From a bacterium (GTDB lineage: Bacteria > Bdellovibrionota > FAC87 > UBA2466), in NCBI GenBank assembly GCA_022842225.1, contig JALHPX010000238.1, forward strand, positions 1 to 5,442: DNA of 5,442 nucleotides, in the 5' to 3' direction. Of the stretch, positions 4,867-5,442 are shown one piece after another. The notes under the pieces are model-generated. The model worked only from the letters and a program-made list of their open reading frames with translations. It ran no database searches and was not told the origin of the DNA. Both the position numbers and the translations under genes were made by a program. Numbering within the stretch: position 1 is the first letter of the stretch; each line of letters opens with the position of its first letter.

Positions 4867-4897
4867 GAAGTCTTATGAAGACTGAAGTCACTATAAC
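4867..4897 (+). promoter_or_regulatory. Triple GAAGWC motif next to a -10-like TATAAC
   Basis: GAAGTC (4867-4872), GAAGAC (4877-4882) and GAAGTC (4884-4889) are followed after two bases by TATAAC (4892-4897), 19 bases before the start codon at 4917. No good -35 box lies at the usual distance, and the repeats fill that place. An activator-dependent promoter would look like this. AGTCT/AGACT (4869-4883) is also an inverted repeat. All of this is inference from pattern. Confidence 0.35.
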
Positions 4898-4916
4898 TAT
4901 TCATGGGGAGGGAATT

Positions 4917-5442
4917 ATGCGTTTTGGACTTTTTTTAATTTTACTTCAATCTCTCGCGTTTGCTGGGACAACTCCACCTGTTGCCGGTGGGGATCTCGAA
5001 TTAAAGGGAGCGATAGTTCCCTCTGGCTACAATAAAGTGGGAAAATTTGTTGGTTACGACAACAATGATCAAGTTTTAATCACAGTTGTCGGCATGGTTC
5101 CCAATTCTTGCACGCAGCCAGGTGATTCGAAGTTTGAAGTCGTAGGCGACAAAGTCACGATTCATCAAGCAAGCCTGGACTACAAAGACACCGGCAAAGT
5201 CTGTACCCAGACCCGCATGCCTTTCATGAAAGATGTCCAACTAGGCGTGATTGAAAACGCCAACATGAACTACAAGATTGTCGACGGCAAAAGCGGCAAC
5301 GTGATCGGCAAACTACCGATCGGCATTTCGCCCGTTTCCGAGCCAGACAGCCAAATGTACCTGAGCGTCACCGACACCCGTATCTGGAAAGACATCAAAG
5401 ACGGTAAAGGAAAATGGAAAGCCACGGTGGTCGGCAAATACA
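4917..5442 (+). CDS. Secreted protein, unknown, 3' end outside the window
   Basis: An open frame of 175 codons that runs off the right edge without a stop. It begins with ATG, preceded by GGGGAGGG four bases upstream. A Sec signal peptide MRFGLFLILLQSLAFA ends at residue 16 (AFA cleavage), and the first four residues resemble those of the LamG protein (MRFA). The visible mature part is rich in short beta-type strands, with two cysteines in matching CTQ contexts (65 and 96) that may form a disulfide. A lysine/glycine-rich stretch DGKGKWKA lies at 162-169. I recognise no domain. It is the third exported protein in a row on this strand, but a 103-base gap with its own promoter-like signals suggests a separate transcript. 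Confidence 0.82.
   Translation, partial: MRFGLFLILLQSLAFAGTTPPVAGGDLELKGAIVPSGYNKVGKFVGYDNNDQVLITVVGMVPNSCTQPGDSKFEVVGDKVTIHQASLDYKDTGKVCTQTRMPFMKDVQLGVIENANMNYKIVDGKSGNVIGKLPIGISPVSEPDSQMYLSVTDTRIWKDIKDGKGKWKATVVGKY

Overview
The window looks like an ordinary chromosomal stretch from a Gram-negative bacterium of roughly balanced G+C. Two short proteins carry lipoboxes, three carry Sec signal peptides, and Shine-Dalgarno sites of the GGAG type precede most starts. The gene style (many small exported proteins and lipoproteins, a lone PAS protein, sigma-54-like promoters) would suit a Bdellovibrio-like or other former deltaproteobacterial lineage, but no marker gene fixes the taxonomy and this is a weak guess.

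Layout from left to right. Positions 1-131 hold a REP-like palindromic repeat (25-49), a 9-bp hairpin (71-101) and the 3' side of a minus-strand gene. A DUF4870-type inner-membrane protein (132-587, minus) and a small coiled-coil lipoprotein (733-924, plus) diverge from a 145-bp spacer. That spacer carries two facing-away copies of TGGCAT-N5-TTGCA, one per gene, each placed like a sigma-54 -24/-12 promoter, and a 7+7 dyad that could be the activator site. This is the best regulatory find in the window.

Next come a second small lipoprotein (993-1196, minus) with its own sigma-70-like promoter, and upstream of it on the same strand a stand-alone PAS-domain protein (1247-1705, minus, TTG start). 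Diverging from the PAS gene is a complete ABC exporter half-transporter (1772-3511, plus) whose start codon is uncertain: the strong ribosome site serves an out-of-frame ATG.

The right part is a run of plus-strand genes for exported proteins. They are a four-cysteine secreted protein (3557-3979), a LamG/concanavalin-like secreted protein (4025-4813) and a secreted protein cut by the window edge (4917 onward). The ribosome site and start of the first sit inside a perfect 14-bp inverted repeat that begins five bases after the ABC transporter stop. A second REP-like repeat separates the first two secreted genes.

The genes do not form a recognisable pathway. The common theme is the cell envelope and secretion. 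No insertion sequence, CRISPR array, tRNA, rRNA or phage gene is visible. No stretch longer than 300 bases lacks a gene.
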